DNA of 6,632 bases. Source: Mageeibacillus sp. UBA3781 (GTDB taxonomy: Bacteria; Bacillota; Clostridia; Saccharofermentanales; Saccharofermentanaceae). The translations under genes and the position numbers were made by a program. Under the pieces are notes generated by a model that saw only the letters and a list, made by a program, of their open reading frames with translations, was not told where the DNA came from and made no database searches. The DNA is taken from contig DFFH01000143.1 of NCBI GenBank assembly GCA_002368805.1, forward strand, positions 8,491 through 15,122, read 5' to 3'. The stretch's first letter is position 1. Each line of letters opens with the position of its first letter. Shown one piece after another: positions 5,996 through 6,632 of this stretch.

Positions 5996-6062
5996 TGATT
6001 TCCGTTTTTTCGGGCGTGGATACGATTTGTGCAAAAGACAATACTTTTATTTTCAAAATGAT

Positions 6063-6097
6063 ATTGAATGAGAAGAATAATCATCGTATTATTCAAT
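6063..6097. promoter_or_regulatory. Inverted repeats overlapping the promoter, operator-like
   Basis: GAATAAT (6075-6081) and ATTATTC (6088-6094) form a perfect 7-base inverted repeat around CATCGT, covering the -10. A second pair, ATTGAAT (6063-6069) and ATTCAAT (6091-6097), spans the -35 to the -10. The two pairs share the same right arm, so only one can form as RNA structure. As DNA, the 20-base site is shaped like a repressor operator. AT-rich sequence makes chance similarity possible. Confidence 0.4.
6064..6092 (+). promoter_or_regulatory. Promoter of the second VanW-family gene
   Basis: TTGAAT (6064-6069), a 17-base spacer and TATTAT (6087-6092) form a strong vegetative-type promoter. 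Transcription would start near 6099 and leave a leader of about 47 bases before ATG 6146. It lies downstream of the terminator and repeat cluster, so the gene is probably an independent unit from gpmI. Confidence 0.6.
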
Positions 6098-6128
6098 GAT
6101 GAAAGAAAGAGATAGGAAAAAAGTTCTG

Positions 6129-6143
6129 AGGAGATACGAGGAG
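6129..6143 (+). promoter_or_regulatory. Two tandem ribosome-site-like AGGAG motifs before the second VanW gene
   Basis: AGGAG occurs at 6129-6133 and again at 6139-6143. The first is 12 bases from ATG 6146 and the second only 2 bases. Neither spacing is ideal (about 7-9), and no other in-frame start fits better. The upstream copy is the likelier functional one. Confidence 0.5.
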
Positions 6144-6145
6144 CT

Positions 6146-6632
6146 ATGAAAAAAGGTACAGCATCAAGTCGAAAAAGGGGCACAAACAGGGTTTCGACAC
6201 GTGGGACGGGGGCCCGCAGATCTACTCCGGTCAGAAGGAGTACAAATCAGAGAAGAGGCAGAAGAAAGACGATCCTTTCCACAAAAACGATCGCGATCAT
6301 TACTGCCGTACTCGTAGCAGCCCTCTTTATTACCATCTTATGCACACAGGTCTTTAATAAGCAGCTGAGTCATCTGTTTGCGAAAAAGTACGCTGTTACG
6401 GATGTGGACGGTTCGGAGAGAAAACTCACGGCAGATGAGATATCGGAAGAAGTGGAAACTGACCGTTTCTACCCGGGAATCAGTGTCGATGGTGTGGATG
6501 TTTCCGGCAAGACACTCGCTGAAGCAAGGAATATGTTCGCGGAGATCCGCGGACAGCAGGTGGATGAGCTTGTGGATATCAAGTTCCAGGTCGGAAACGA
6601 TCAGGTAAAGCTGAAAACCAGCGGGACACACC
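6146..6632 (+). CDS. Second VanW-family protein, N-terminal part (3' end outside window)
   Basis: This frame has no stop codon and runs off the window, showing 162 residues. Residues 1-47 form a long, very basic tail (17 Lys/Arg), and residues about 48-70 one hydrophobic anchor (TIAIITAVLVAALFITIL). The part outside the membrane aligns without gaps to the first VanW protein with an offset of 32 residues: VTDVDGSE, FYPGISVDGVDVSGKT and VDIKFQVGND here against VTDINGSE, FYDGITINGVSVGGKT and VDVKFQVGND there. By hand count 31 of 69 positions are identical. That region is the peptidoglycan-binding-like domain that precedes VanW; the VanW domain itself must lie beyond the window, so the family call is inferred from the paralogue. 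Topology is cytoplasmic N-terminus and extracellular C-terminus. It has its own promoter and an operator-like repeat upstream. Function is unknown. Confidence 0.85.
   Translation, partial: MKKGTASSRKRGTNRVSTRGTGARRSTPVRRSTNQRRGRRKTILSTKTIAIITAVLVAALFITILCTQVFNKQLSHLFAKKYAVTDVDGSERKLTADEISEEVETDRFYPGISVDGVDVSGKTLAEARNMFAEIRGQQVDELVDIKFQVGNDQVKLKTSGTH

Noticed and set aside
5868..6056. Minus-strand frame of 62 codons across the repeat cluster
   Set aside because: Lies on degenerate repeat DNA, has no ribosome site, and its composition follows the A/T-rich repeats.
5932..6183. Minus-strand frame of 83 codons in the gene-free stretch
   Set aside because: Starts at GTG without a ribosome site, crosses the repeats, the promoter and the start of the second VanW gene, and has no motif.

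Overview
The window looks like chromosomal DNA of a Gram-positive, Clostridia-like bacterium of intermediate GC. The reasons are strong AGGAGG-type ribosome sites, AT-rich promoters, intrinsic terminators with U-tracts, two single-pass VanW-family cell-surface proteins, and a cofactor-independent phosphoglycerate mutase. I see no phage, transposon, CRISPR array, tRNA or rRNA. The genus cannot be fixed from the sequence alone.

Layout. Positions 1-621 hold the 3' end of an alpha-phosphohexomutase (PgcA-like), closed by a strong intrinsic terminator. A promoter-containing gap leads to a 119-residue protein of unknown function (866-1225). This gene converges on a minus-strand Cof-type HAD phosphatase whose real start is probably a TTG at 2059. 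A divergent control region (2060-2301) separates that gene from a plus-strand VanW-family membrane-anchored protein (2302-4050) with a Thr/Pro-rich and Gly-rich C-terminal tail. Next comes gpmI (4143-5771). An intrinsic terminator sits directly in front of its ribosome site. A 374-base gene-free stretch (5772-6145) follows. It holds a very long terminator hairpin, about three degenerate copies of a roughly 63-base unit, and a well-formed promoter overlapping an inverted repeat. That promoter reads into a second VanW-family gene, whose N-terminal 162 residues are visible before the window ends.

How the genes relate. The hexomutase (glucose-1-P/glucose-6-P) and GpmI (3-PG/2-PG) both serve central carbon and envelope-precursor metabolism. 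The two VanW paralogues are predicted surface proteins that flank gpmI. Almost every gene appears to have its own terminator or promoter, so this is a set of mostly separate transcription units rather than one operon. The only likely coupling is read-through from the first VanW gene into gpmI across the intervening terminator.

I found no convincing new multi-gene system. The most interesting points are the terminator placed against the gpmI ribosome site, the repeat and hairpin cluster after gpmI, the paralogous VanW pair, and the unrecognised 119-residue protein.
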